A DNA stretch of 64,000 nucleotides from NCBI GenBank assembly GCA_022414725.1, contig CM039465.1, positions 37,745,734 to 37,809,733 of the forward strand, read 5' to 3'. How positions within the stretch are numbered: the first letter of the stretch is position 1; each line of letters opens with the position of its first letter. Positions 10,921 to 21,499 of the stretch are shown one piece after another. Below the pieces are notes generated by a model. The model was not told where the DNA came from. It did not search any database and saw nothing but the letters and a program-made list of their open reading frames with translations. The translations under genes were made by a program, and so were the position numbers. The stretch comes from Microglena sp. YARC. Lineage: Eukaryota; Chlorophyta; Chlorophyceae; Chlamydomonadales; Chlamydomonadaceae.

Positions 10921-11348
10921 ATGAGCGGCATCAAGAAGCAGAATACGGGACGCCCACCCAACACCGAGCGGCTTGTCCAGAGATTTGTATTCCCGCTATT
11001 TATAGCGATCGCCAGTTTCGACCCAGTTTTAGCAAAATTATCGCTGTAAAATGCTTTAAGTAGACCCAAAAAGCTATAACAGGCTAGAAAAGCCAGCTCG
11101 ATAAAAGCTGTAAAAAATTCTTATCTCCATAGGTGCCTAAGTCCGAAAACGCCCTAAGTCGATACAAGAATGTGATACAGAGCCGTACGTGGCCCAAACT
11201 GCTCGGAATCGAATTCTTTCAGGCTCACATTGTTCGCGACAGTGTCAGGTATGCGCGCAGGTATTTTTTCGTGCGCGTTCGCATCTGGTCGCGAGCAGCC
11301 TTGTTCGGCAGGCCGGTGGCAGTACATCAGATGTGCGATAATCAGTGA
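10921..11348 (+). CDS. Hypothetical two-exon gene start
   Basis: An ATG at 10921 (MSGIKKQNTGRPPNTERLV) follows a TATA box by ~45 bp. A donor TTT/GTATTC at 10986 and an acceptor CTCCATAG before 11133 are both phase 0. Joining them gives 22 + 71 codons, the second part beginning VPKSENALSRYKNV and ending at the stop at 11346-11348. A second donor-like GTACGT inside exon 2 (about 11188) leaves other models open. I recognise no family; the basic KKQ..GRPP start resembles some transposon-encoded proteins only loosely. Confidence 0.3.
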
Positions 11349-12149
11349 TACAAATCCAGATCGCGTCAGATACGAGGCCGCGCGAGCTATTCCGAAGAAT
11401 GGTGCCTCGGGACGAAAGGCTTATCGAACCCCTATTACAAGGTCAAAGGCTGCGCTTCAGCCTTGGCCTCGGAATCTACTGAAATAGCTGTACATCTCAA
11501 GATTTCACCTCCCTGTGGCCTACCACACCATGGCTCAGGATTAGAGTGTGTTTTAAATGATCTACCCCAAATCAAAAACTGAGTTCAGATGTGGATGTTT
11601 GAAGACAAATTCAAAACAAAGTTGAATTTTGTATTTATATTCAAAAAAGATTTGAGTTTTCGAAAAAAAAGAAAAAGTTGTTCTGCATACTACATCTTGA
11701 GACAGAGCAAAATCGAGGCCCAAAATGTTTCAATTGAGGCTGTGCAACTCTGACCTAGACTTAGGACACCCATGAAATGTAAATAATCAGTGTTTTGGGG
11801 GTCCATACTCAACTGTACTGCCTGTGTACTGCCTTCCAAGACCTTCCATAATAACTACTGGTAGGGAAAGACGTTACACAACATTTGTACCCAGCGTTCT
11901 TTTCAAATGGCTTGTTTCGGTCGAGATAGGCTCCGTATCACTTCCTACTTAAAACCCGTATCGACTTAGGGAACCCCATAGTAACAAATTAGCATGTTTC
12001 ACTTGACCTGGTCCCCACCATTTGAGAAAACCCAAATCCGAGTATTTGTGTGTTGAACTGATGTGGTTGGGCAACTTATTAGCAAAAAATCTTTGTTTTG
12101 GGACTAACGGGTATAGGCTCAATCCATCCGTATCACTCAGGGTCTGACT
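11349..12149. other. Intergenic, no gene seen
   Basis: AT-rich, with poly-A stretches near 11640-11680. I see no coding signal, RNA gene or clear repeat unit. Confidence 0.4.
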
Positions 12150-12265
12150 TAGGCACCTATGGAGATACACGCTGTCCCTGGAGGAGGCCAGAAACCAGAA
12201 AGCAGTAAAAAACAACTTTCAGATTTGACAAAAAAAAATCCCTGGGCTGGTCCTGCCAAACAATG
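12150..12265 (+). repeat. Dispersed repeat family H
   Basis: Contains CTGTCCCTGGAGGAGGCCAG and a downstream AACTTTCAGATTTGA. Related copies lie at about 23255-23335 (plus) and 38990-39080 (minus). All have a poly-A-rich middle. Confidence 0.6.
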
Positions 12266-12653
12266 CCCAATTTTGAGCCCTAAACATATTGGAGCCCTAA
12301 AGCTGCAGCTGCTGATGCTGTACTTGTTTGCCCAAATGAAAGGAGATACATGCAGCCCGTTTCTGGGGCTGATTCTCCAATTATCAATTAAAGAGTGCAA
12401 GCAAGAAATCAACACTGTTTTTTTCGGGGGGCCGGGGGGGCATGTCTGAATAGTTTCGCCGGACCCATGCGTCGCCATGCAGCTAAGGAATGGCGACGCG
12501 ATGCACACAAAAAACGGTGGAAGATCAAGAGGCTATGCAGGAGGTTCCAAGGCCTCCAAATTTTGCTTCGTGCCGATCGATTTATTCTGGGAATGGAGCT
12601 TCATGGCAATGCTTTGAACCTTTTTTCAGGTCATTCTCAGCATCTCATTTTGA

Positions 12654-12655
<2 letters not shown>

Positions 12656-12705
<50 letters not shown>
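12656..12705 (+). repeat. Poly-G homopolymer, 50 bp
   Basis: Fifty uninterrupted G. This is the longest homopolymer in the window, potentially quadruplex-forming and likely of uncertain length in the assembly. Confidence 0.95.
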
Positions 12706-12708
<3 letters not shown>

Positions 12709-13064
12709 CCCTACTCAGTTTATTTTAGGCATGGGGTAGGGTTTTCCTTTTTTTATAACCCTGGGCTATGAAGCAAAGAAAGGATGCAGGTCCAAACTAC
12801 TGGGAGCGACTTGGTAGGCGGCCCGAAAGTTTGTCCCGGGGGGAGTCAGGAGGAGGGGCCGAGATTAGAGTCTCGTTGTAGCGCGGAAGGTTTGGTCAAA
12901 ATAGAATCCCAGGTAGCGATCGCTACAGGTAGCAGAGGAAAAGCTCTGGCTGTAAAGGAGGCAGATCCACACTGTTTCGAGCCACATTTGTAGCGTTCTC
13001 GGCTACGATACCGTGGATGTATATTCGGTACGATATATCGTGCAATATCGCACAATACTTTGCG

Positions 13065-13088
13065 TAGGGTTTAGGGTTTTAGGGTTTA
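13065..13088 (+). repeat. Interstitial telomere-type repeat
   Basis: About three degenerate TTTAGGG units (TAGGGTTTAGGGTTTTAGGG). Confidence 0.65.
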
Positions 13089-13296
13089 CGTTGATATCAC
13101 ACGATATATATCGCACTATAATCTTGGAACCAGGACGATATCGACAACCCTTCATACAGCTTCACAGGCATATTTATTGGTAGTTGGTCCCATCGCAAGC
13201 GAGCAGGGAGCGGCCCCTCAACCTCGCGCCTCGTCACAAGGCGCAACATTCATATGTATATTTCAAATTGTACATGATGAACTACGTGGCTCTCAC

Positions 13297-13341
13297 CTTG
13301 ATGAGATGCCCTGAGTGAGTGTGACTTCCAACAGGGAGACT
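13297..13341 (-). CDS. 45-nt cassette exon, copy 4 (diverged)
   Basis: Flanked on the minus strand by a CCTTAG acceptor and a GTGAGAG donor. It is 45 nt, phase 2 in and out, encoding a diverged unit (VSLLEVTLTQGISS). It is the furthest 3' member of the 123-nt exon-intron array and the most diverged. Confidence 0.6.
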
Positions 13342-13419
13342 CTAAGGAAGACAGAAACTGGATGACATTGACAACCCTACATATTTCACATTATACATGA
13401 TGAACTACGTGGCTCTCAC

Positions 13420-13464
13420 CTTGACGCGTTGCCCTGAGTGCGTGTCACTTTTGCCAGGGAGCCT
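13420..13464 (-). CDS. 45-nt cassette exon, copy 3
   Basis: Minus-strand exon bounded by TCTTCCTTAG and GTGAGAGCC. Symmetric phase 2; encodes GSLAKVTRTQGNAS between split Arg codons. Its 78-nt introns on both sides are near-identical to those of the neighbouring copies. Confidence 0.65.
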
Positions 13465-13542
13465 CTAAGGAAGACAGAAACTGGATGATATTGACAACCC
13501 TACATATTTCAAATTAGACATGATGAACTACGTGGCTCTCAC

Positions 13543-13587
13543 CTTGACGCGTTGCCCTGAGTGCGTGTCACTTTCGCCAGGGAGCCT
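13543..13587 (-). CDS. 45-nt cassette exon, copy 2
   Basis: Same structure as the copy 123 nt away: acceptor TCTTCCTTAG, 45-nt phase-2 symmetric exon (GSLAKVTRTQGNAS), donor GTGAGAG. If spliced, it extends the upstream exon in frame by 15 residues. Confidence 0.65.
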
Positions 13588-13665
13588 CTAAGGAAGACAG
13601 AAACTGGATGATATTGACAACCCTACATATTTCAAATTATACATGATGAACTACGTGGCTCTCAC

Positions 13666-15140
13666 CTTGACGCGTTGCCCTGAGTGTGTGTTATTTTCAC
13701 CAGGGAGCCTCTGAGGAAGGCAGTTACAGGAGCAGCATACTGATGGGTGGCCCCAGTGCTAGCTGAGTCCTGTCTTGTAGCTACGGCAGCGTGGGGCACT
13801 CGGCTCTGAGTCACACCTGACCTCCAGGGTGGCAGCGGTTTCGGAGCCGCACCGTGGCTGTGAGCGCTCCCCCCGAGGCTCCGAGACCGAGGCTTCGCTG
13901 TTGGTCTGAGGGGTCCGTCAACAGAAGCTTGACCAAACTTTTTGATGAGGGACTTCACCCGCGATTGATCGGGGGTGGGGGAGGCATCTGAATCGGCAGT
14001 CAGACCCCCTAGAGGGCCATTGATGCTGCTGCGATCCTTAGGAAGCCTGAGCGGGGGTACGACTGGTGGCATCCTCTTGCTGATGCTCTTGCTGTCTCCT
14101 CTAACACAGCTGCAGTTCAGTGATGGGACCGTTGAAAACTGTGGCGGCGTGGTTCCTGCCTGGGAGGAGGCACGATGGCTTCTGATCTGTTGATGCTGCT
14201 GCTACCATTGGGAAGATCGAGAGGGGGTACGACTGGTGGGGTCCTCTTGCCGATACTCTTGCTGTCTACCTCTGGCACAGCTGCAATGACAGTGATGGGG
14301 CCGTTGACACTGTGGCGTCCTGGGTGCAGCCTGGGAGGAGGTACACTAGGTGTTGATCTATTAGTGCTGTTGGGGTCTTTGGGAAGTCTGAGGGGGGGGA
14401 CCACTGGTGGTGTCCTCCTGACAATGGTGCTCCCCAGGTGGTTTCCTTCCGACACGGCAGCAGTGACAGTGATGGGCCCATTGATACTGTGGCGGTCTGG
14501 ATGCTGCTGGGAGGAAGAAACAGGCCATTGGCCATTTCGTTCTGTTCTGATCCCGGAAGCCTGAGAGGGGTATGATGGTGTATCCTTCTACCTATGTTCT
14601 TGCAGTCTTCTTCCAATACAGCAGCAGCGCTCGTGATGGGACCGCTAACACTGGGCAGTCTGGGTGCTGCTGAGAGGAGGACGTTGGTTACTGGCCTGTT
14701 CAAGGCTGCTGCTATCTTTGGAAAGCCTGAGCGGGGGTGCGACTGTGGGGTCCTCCAGCCCAATGTTATTTGGGTTCTCCGTCTGCCACAGTTGCAGCTT
14801 TCAGTGATGCGCGGCGCTGAAACTGTGGCGGCCTGGGTGCTGCCCTGAGAGGAGGCACGTTGGTTATTGGCCTGCTGATGCTGCTGGCTATCTTTTGGAA
14901 AGCCTGTTACCGGGGTACGGCTGGTGGGGCCTTCCTGCCGATAATCTTGCTGTCTGCCTCTGGCACAGCTGCAGCATCAGTGATGGCGCCGCTGAAACTG
15001 TGGCGGCGTGGGGCTGCCTTGACCACAGGCACACTGGCGGAATCTTTCCTGCACATGCAAGATGAAGGAGTCGGCGAAGTTAGAATTGTGTGAAGGTACG
15101 CGTGTAGTAAACATGATATTCCAGTAGTGGACTGCATCAC
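13666..15140 (-). CDS. Pro/Ser-rich repeat-coding exon(s), frames shifting
   Basis: About seven ~167-bp units (13960-15020) encode, on the minus strand, Pro/Ser/Arg-rich repeats (cores TPPVVPPLRLPKD, PPPRLHPGRHSVNGPI and AVPEVDSKSIGKR). The last stretch, 14072-13666, is a clean open frame ending at donor AAG/GTGAGAG and feeding the 45-nt cassettes. Upstream the frame shifts between units: an extra T near 14135 turns HSVNG into HSFQR and then a stop. Some units carry GT/AG-like bases (CCCG/GTAACAGG and CCTCCTCTCAG near 14920 and 14855), so the shifts may be short introns, pseudogenisation or both. It may be a 5' part of the same gene as 8019-9591; not demonstrated. No known family. Confidence 0.45.
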
Positions 15141-15309
15141 TTTTTATATTTTTGGTTTAGGTCTATGCAGTAATATATGATATTCTAGTATGCTTCTGCA
15201 TGACATGGACTGAATGGAAACGTGATGCATCCATACTTGAGTGTCTTTTGTCAGAAGATGCTACGAGAATCGCGCAATTAAATTATCATCTCACGTGGGA
15301 TGATGATTT

Positions 15310-15475
15310 AGTTATAATTGTAGAATTAAATTATCACTGCAGCACGGATTCAGGGTCTCCGTTGGTAAAACGATCGTTTGGAGTTCTGCTCATCAATGCT
15401 TTCTCTTTTTAGCCCTTCTTGTCACGGTTGGGCAAGTCCTTGTAGCCTATTGGGCCTATCCCTGGACTGTAAGAT
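15310..15475 (-). repeat. R3 dispersed repeat
   Basis: Carries the R3 landmarks: GCAGCACGGATTCAGGG, GTAAAACGATCGTTTGG, ATCAATGCTTT, TTGGGCAAGTCC and CCCTGGACTGTAA. The family recurs at 17724, 22808, 58745 and 61672, with many short versions elsewhere. Confidence 0.8.
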
Positions 15476-15937
15476 GCACACATACATTGAGTGCCTGCTG
15501 TCCTATGTGCAGGTTGCTCAAAACCTTGTATTCAAACCATCTCAAACGCAGATTTTTGGGGTCACTACATTGCAAATGTAGCTTTGGCACATGAGTTTTG
15601 GATTTGGGCCCATGAAACATAGATTTGGGCTCATGATGCGCAGATTTGTGTAATAGTTGCGTCTCAATATGCAGATTTTGAAGTGCCCTCCCTCGAACAA
15701 CCCTGCTTTCTGTACCCATCCACTTGTTCCCTTACCTCCTTGGGTGTGACTCCCAATTATTATGTACCTCTGTCTTAGGGCATCGCCATCAGCTGTTGCA
15801 TCAGCTTTGGGGGCGTTGATACTTTGGTGGCCCCAATGCTGCTTGGGTGAGGGTTGTACTTTCGGTCGCATCCTGCCAACATGCCAAAAGGGAGCAGAGT
15901 GTGGCAATGATTTCGGTTTTAGGTACTGCAGGGAGTG

Positions 15938-16090
15938 AAGTGGAGTGGAGTGGTGTGGAGTGGAGTGGAGTGGAGTGGAGTGGAGTGGAGTGGAGTGGAG
16001 TGGAGTGGAAGTGGAGTGGTGTGGATGAGTGGAAAGAGTGGTGTGGAGGGGAGGGGGAGGGGAGGGGAGGGGGGAGGGGAGGGGCCCGAG
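15938..16090 (+). repeat. GGAGT pentanucleotide microsatellite
   Basis: About sixteen (GGAGT)n units from 15938, followed by a GGGGA-rich purine tract to about 16090. Confidence 0.9.
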
Positions 16091-17720
16091 GGGAGTGCAG
16101 CTGGTGCTTGTGTGGGTGTGGGTTTGGTTGTTGACGCCAGCTTCAGAGTTGGTATTGGTGTGGGTTGGAATGTGGGTAGGTGTCAGTGGTGCAGATGTTG
16201 GTGCTGTTGTTAGCGTTTTGGAAGGTATCAGCAGTGCTGGTGCTTGGGTGCTACAGTGGGCAGCGGTGGTGCAATGTTTGGGGAACAGGGGCGATTGGTA
16301 ATCAGGCAGAAATTGATGTAAGAAACGGTTTGCAGCATCACGGCAGCATGCACGCTCAGTATTCTTGATGTGGCGAAAAGTCCGAGGAATCACCCCAAAT
16401 CGACTCGGGTGCAAGGATTTATGGTTATGACTTCGGCATCCGCCTCGCATGGGATAGCATTCCTCACCTATTTCATGCGCGTCTGTTGCGCCTCTTCGAA
16501 AATACAGTGCGTCTGAATTTGAAATCCCGAGGCTGTTACTAGCTTAGTTAGCAGGGCGATGGATCCCTGAGCGGATAAATTTCAAGGATAGGGATGAATA
16601 ACGCTGAATTGGCAAGCGCAGTCATCAAGCAGAAGGAAGCTGATCACATCCTCATAACTAGCAGTGCTATATGTGCGGGTGAGAGGGTGTTGGAAGAGTT
16701 TCGAAAACTGGGCATCGCATTGCTACAACCAGACTGAGCCATCAATATAATTCATATTTTATGCTCGATCGATCCCGTCCTCTGATAATGTGACATTAAC
16801 TCGCTCGGATTGCTTGAGAGGGCTCAGGTCGGCCTCACAGATGGGGGTGGACCTGTCGTGGATTTCGTTTCAAAAACAAGTACTGCTAGCTCGACGGCAG
16901 ATGACAGCTGGACCGCCATCGACAGCCCAACTAACTTAGTAAGAGCTCAACTGCTGTATTGACACTTCAACTGCCGTTGCCAGCTCGACGGCAGTGCCGG
17001 CAATGGATATGCACTCAACAGTTTCTTGCTGTCTTCCACTGAAATTGGTGAACGCGCGCATGGAGCAGACGCCCTAGACTACACCTGATGTAGTAGACTT
17101 GATCAAGTGCGTTACCTTTCACATCCCCAAGTAGTGGCCCAGGAAGTGGCCAAGTAGACTAAAGGGACTTGCCAACGTGACAGGAGGGGCTTCAACCGAA
17201 AAATAACTGACGAACGAACTCAAGCAATCGTTTTAACCGAGGCGCCTGAGCTCGTTACAGCGAAAATTAAGTATATAATTATAATGTAAATCATCGTTCC
17301 AATGGGGTGTAATTTAATTGCGCGATTATTACGATTTTTATACATTTTATAAGATATGTCCATCCTTCAGAGGAATCAGGATTCATGGCCAGCCACATGC
17401 TGGAGTCTTATCACCACCTCAGGTTCATATTTTCAATTTATCAATAAGCATTTTTTACCCTCAGAATATATGTGTCTAGTAGAGATGGAATGCATTTTAT
17501 CTTCTACCACTCTTCTACCAAACCCATATCACAGCACTTGCAAGTGCTACACTCACTTCTACTAGAACGAAAGGCACTCCTACCAGATTCAACATTCAAA
17601 TTGTGAGCTCGAAGACGTAGTCTTGCTATGCATTTAATAACATCCTTATTATTTGAAGTTAGTGTACGCGGAACTATAATTGCTATCACCTGACTTCATG
17701 ACGATTTAATTATATTGTAG
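16091..17720. other. Intergenic, no gene seen
   Basis: No coding or RNA gene recognised. At 16880-17000 there is a short run of CGACGGCAG..ACAGCTGGAC-like motifs. The rest is mixed AT-rich sequence. Confidence 0.4.
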
Positions 17721-17723
17721 AAT

Positions 17724-17880
17724 TAAAAGACCACTGTAGCACGAACACAGGGCCCCCGTCAGTAAACGATTGTTTGGGGTTTCCAGTCATCAGTGTTTAT
17801 TTTAAGCCCTTCCTACACGCTTGAGCAAGTCCCTTTAGCCTATTTGGCCTACCCCTGGACTTTAACATACGTACGACATA
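17724..17880 (-). repeat. R3 dispersed repeat
   Basis: Shares GTAAACGATTGTTTGGGGTT, CAAGTCCCTTTAGCC and CCCCTGGACT with the other R3 copies, here with several indels. Confidence 0.7.
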
Positions 17881-18371
17881 CACCCAAGTCGGTGAAGTCG
17901 CATAAGTAATCGATTAAGTACTGTCTTTTTGGTTGCCACAAAGTTTCTTGGGGTTCATTGCATTTAGAGATTGTCAGTTAATGTATTTTATTTCAGAGAT
18001 GCCTCTGGATGCCTTAATCATTTTTCCTGGGTCTATCTTGCTCGGTGAGATCTGGTCATTTTGAAGAAGATCAGAGAAATGTTCTATGACACTAATCTCT
18101 GAATGCATCTTATAATCCACGAGACCAACATTGTTTTGTTGCTTCTCCCACGTGTAATAAAAATAAACAATTCAATGAAGCGCTTGTTTCTCCCCCCCCC
18201 CCCCCCCCTGTTAAGCCTCCTAGCAATATAGACCAGTCTTGCACATTAACCCCATAGCAACTACACACTAGACTGCGCAGCTGTTATTGCGAAGATGGCG
18301 AGCCTCTAAAAGGCCGGAGCCATGTAGCCAAGGTTAAGGTCAAGTTCGCAGTGTGGCTACCCCAGGCTACC

Positions 18372-18396
18372 GGGTTTAGGGTTTAGGGTTTGGGGT
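18372..18396 (+). repeat. Interstitial telomere-type repeat
   Basis: GGGTTTAGGGTTTAGGGTTT, three plant-type units, inside a duplicated ~60-bp family-D region (18290-18550). Confidence 0.75.
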
Positions 18397-18887
18397 TCGC
18401 AAAGTGTGGCTACACCCCAGACTACCGGTATAAAAAAATGTAAACAACGAGAAACTGTTTGTTCGCGTTTACATTTTCCTGGAAAAAAAACTACCGAATA
18501 CGGCGAGCTGCCAAGTTGCTGGCAGGAGCTATGTAACCAATATCAAGTTCAAGCTGTAAAATACAAAATACAGGCAGGGTTTAATCATTCAATTATTTAG
18601 TAGGACTTCGATGCAGATCCTCCGTCGATATTGTAATTTGGGGGGAAACCAGATATGATTAAAGTGATTATTAATATAGCCAGCTAAGTGCGCCTACTTT
18701 GCATATTGTAGGGTGGCCCTATACCATTCACCTGAATCCTCTGTGTCGCTGGTCTTTTGTGTCGGGAGACGCCACCTCTGGGGTGAAAGTCTTTCACACT
18801 AAAAAAAAGAAGCCCCTCCAATGTCCTAAGAATTATCCTGATTTTTGTAGGTCGGAAGTAGTTGGGTTGACAGTGACCGCTAACACT

Positions 18888-18960
18888 AAAGCGCAGCGGT
18901 AGGGATTCGAACCTGGCACCTTCTTCGTTCAAGGAGCTCTACAATTGAGCCATTTGTTAA
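18888..18960 (-). pseudogene. tRNA-like sequence (pseudo-tRNA or SINE head)
   Basis: On the minus strand a perfect D-arm (GCTC AATTGTA GAGC), a short anticodon-like hairpin (CCTT..AAGG) and a B box (AGGTTCGAATCCC) appear in tRNA order. The T stem and acceptor stem do not pair well, so it is probably not functional. Confidence 0.5.
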
Positions 18961-18969
18961 AACGGGGAG

Positions 18970-19110
18970 GCCTATTTAGGCAAACCAAACACAACCTAGT
19001 GCACCTTAAAGCTGGTACAACCAGCTGCCCAGAAGTGCTGAAATATTTGGGTCTAGCATACTGGCTGAATCAGGGAGTTGACTAGCAAGCTGCTGGAGAG
19101 AAAGCCGAAG
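18970..19110. repeat. R1 fold-back element, degenerate
   Basis: Contains the R1 core CACCTTAAAGCTGGTACAAC, ACCAGCTGCCCAGAAGTGC and the distal CAAGCTGCTGG. One arm is worn. Confidence 0.5.
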
Positions 19111-19129
19111 TAAAGATCTGCTTAAGCCA

Positions 19130-19350
19130 ACGCCTGACCCAGGTCTAAGGACAGTCAACAGGCTCAGCCCTCCTGGAAATCTAGAGTTTGATCTTGACTG
19201 TCTGAGGTCGGGCAGTCCCTTTATACAAAGTGGCTACACCTGAGTGTAAACACTTAAAACATACTCAATCCCTCCTGAAAATCTAGAATTGCATCTTGAT
19301 TGTTCGAGTTGGTAGTCCTTCAAACAAAGTGGCTACTGCTGGACTTCAAC
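19130..19350 (-). repeat. Two short R3-derived repeats
   Basis: Two copies (about 19145-19235 and 19270-19345) of TCCTG.AAATCTAGA.TTG.ATCTTGA..GT followed by (G)GGCAGTCC..T..ACAAAGTGGCTAC. They correspond to the short end of R3. Confidence 0.6.
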
Positions 19351-19389
19351 ATACATGCAGCAGACTTGGCAGAGCATGTAGTCACACAG

Positions 19390-19535
19390 GGTATAAATGA
19401 CGCGTGCTATTGCGCGCCAAGCGCGCAAGGTTTTGGAGCCCGAACTGCGCGATTGATCACAAATTTTCTAACCCACTCTGGGCGCAGTGCGCAGATTTTC
19501 ATTTTCAGTTGCGTCAAAAGCGCAATCCAACAGAC
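19390..19535 (+). repeat. Dispersed repeat family J
   Basis: Rich in GCGC. Contains GCGCAAGGTTTTGGAGCCCG, CTCTGGGCGCAGTGCGCAGA and TTGCGTCAAAAGCGCAA. Copies occur at 57470-57615 and, inverted, at about 21975-22135. Confidence 0.7.
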
Positions 19536-20034
19536 AACAATGAGTACACTGAGATAGACCGAAGATATATATTTTTTTCAGCTATGGCAGCAGCTTCTAA
19601 CAGTCCCTCCTGACAAATAGATCAGCCTAGCTTAAGCAACCTTCTGCCTGGAAATAGCCTAGGGAGCTGCCTAGAAGCTGCCGAGAAAAGCCATACATAC
19701 AGCAGACGTATCAGATCACAAGCACTGTTTTGTTTTGTGGCGAACGCTGTTGCATCTATGGCTGCAAGGTGACGCATGGGTCCGGCTATATTAGTCCATT
19801 ACACAACGAACCGCCGGTTCGCGTTCCCGTTAAACGTATAGTAGGAGTGTAGGAGTAGCAGCATGAATAGATAGAGAGAGATAGAGAGTCGTCAATTTGC
19901 AGATGCGTCACCAAAAAGTGATCCAGCTAGTCCATACGGCATATAGCCGGATTTACCTAATAAACCTAAACCTTTGAAATAAAAACGACTCACTAAATCT
20001 AACCCCCCTAATTGAATTGGGGGCTAGTTTAAGT

Positions 20035-20150
20035 GGGGGCAACTTCCCCACAGACGCATGAGATTACGTAGTCCATAAAGCTGACCCATGTTTGTTGTCC
20101 ATGATGATGTGGTGGTGGTGTCAGTGGATTGATTATGGGGTAGTTGTCCC
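20035..20150 (-). pseudogene. Donor-bearing copy of the exon end at 20170
   Basis: On the minus strand TATGGACTAC/GTAATCTCATGCGTCTGTGGGG repeats TTTGGACTAT/GTAATCTGATATGTCTGTGGGG of the exon at 20170-20268, with the donor-like GT preserved. The unit spans roughly 115 bp. Confidence 0.6.
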
Positions 20151-20169
20151 CACAGACATATCAGATTAC

Positions 20170-20268
20170 ATAGTCCAAACAGACTGAAGCCATAAATGAC
20201 GATGCCGGCAGGCAGTTGCAGCCACCACACTTGACGCGACGTACTGGAAGGCATAAATCCACGAGGAT
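20170..20268 (-). CDS. Putative internal exon with a short membrane segment
   Basis: A 99-nt minus-strand exon candidate: acceptor ACGCTGCAG before 20268, donor CTAT/GTAATC after 20170, phase 1 on both sides. It encodes DPRGFMPSSTSRQVWWLQ followed by a hydrophobic stretch (LPAGIVIYGFSLFGL) that could form one membrane helix. The flanking exons were not found and I recognise no family. The duplicated donor downstream fits the pattern seen at real exons in this window. Confidence 0.35.
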
Positions 20269-20395
20269 CTGCAGCGTTTGCTTTTGCACTGGGGGTACGT
20301 GCCAAAGTGAAAGGTGTTGGGGCTCAGAAAAACTCTTGTATTGGCGCTTTGCCCAGTAAAGAACGGGCTGGCCGCCTCAACAAGATAATAGGCGT

Positions 20396-20560
20396 ACATA
20401 TATATATAATATATTATTAATATATATAATTATAGTATATATATATATTTTATATATATATTATATATATATATATATTATATTTATTTATTAAGGTTCA
20501 GAAGGGATCATCATCATTCATTAATTCAAATGTATTTAATTAATTTAATTAATTAATTAT
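20396..20560. repeat. AT-rich microsatellite
   Basis: TATATA runs (20396-20490) followed by TTAATTAATT motifs. Confidence 0.9.
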
Positions 20561-21122
20561 TCAGACCGTCCATGCATGCCATTCATTATCCTCCATCCAT
20601 CAATACAAAAATCATTATGTCATCACCATTCATTCATTCCATCTACCCATTCATCACCTAAAGATCCATTCATGGTCATTCATTACCATCCAAACCTTAC
20701 CTAACCCCATGGCTATGCAATGATAAAATGCAAATAGATAAGGTTCTAAGAGCAAAGATAACAAAATGCAATGCGTAGGCCTGCATAAGAACGCAAACAT
20801 TGAGGTGCTCTGGCAAGGCCAGACTCTTAAAGTTCTACACACTGCACTACATCTGCAGCCAAGCCACCCAGTCTTCATCACAGGGCTGGCAAATGCTCTA
20901 CGCGTGCCCCCTCCCCCCCCCCACAGATCAACTACACAGGCACCCCCACCCTACTCACTGCATCATGCTGCAGCCCCTCTACAATCGCAGGGCTGGGCCA
21001 ATGCACTGATCACCGACAACACCACCACCCACACCCACCAATCCCACCCCACAAGACACCTCCCCTCTTCCCAGTCGTCCCTCAGTCATAATCAGATGGA
21101 CACAGAATGAGCAGTGTAAAAA

Positions 21123-21435
21123 AACTAAACCCTAAACCCTCACCCCATCTCACCTCCAGTCATCCAGGTTGGAGAACAGTAAACTGAGACACGCCAAAAC
21201 CTCAAACCGCACCTAACCCCCTAACCACACTAACTCAGTCATCGCCAGGAGGACAATTAGTATGGCAGACAGCGCGACAAAACTTGAACGCCTAACCCTA
21301 ACCCAGCCCATTCACCTCAGAGTCATCGAGGTGGACATAGTACTAGAGTCAGCCTCTAACGCTAAACGCCTAAAACCTTAACCTCAAGTCATCCAGGTGG
21401 ACACAGTACTGGAGGCAGAGCCCCCAACCCTAAAA
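21123..21435 (+). repeat. Degenerate ~85-bp array with telomere-like CCCTAAA
   Basis: Four copies of a unit containing (A)GTCATC(C/G)AGGTGGACA and CTAAACCCTAA-type motifs. The strongest telomere-like piece is at 21123-21141. Confidence 0.6.
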
Positions 21436-21492
21436 TGCATGCCAGTCCAGAAGTGGAGGCCACCGACAGACGACAAGGTCCAGTCGAGCAGG

Positions 21493-21499
21493 AGAAGGG
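21493..21499 (+). promoter_or_regulatory. TATAAAA motif, orphan
   Basis: GGGCTATAAAATC, the same context as near 10870. No open frame or splice signals follow, so it may be an element-borne or relic promoter. Confidence 0.2.

Noticed and set aside
18888..18960. Functional tRNA gene
   Set aside because: Good D-arm and B box, but T stem and acceptor stem do not pair and the anticodon loop size is wrong.
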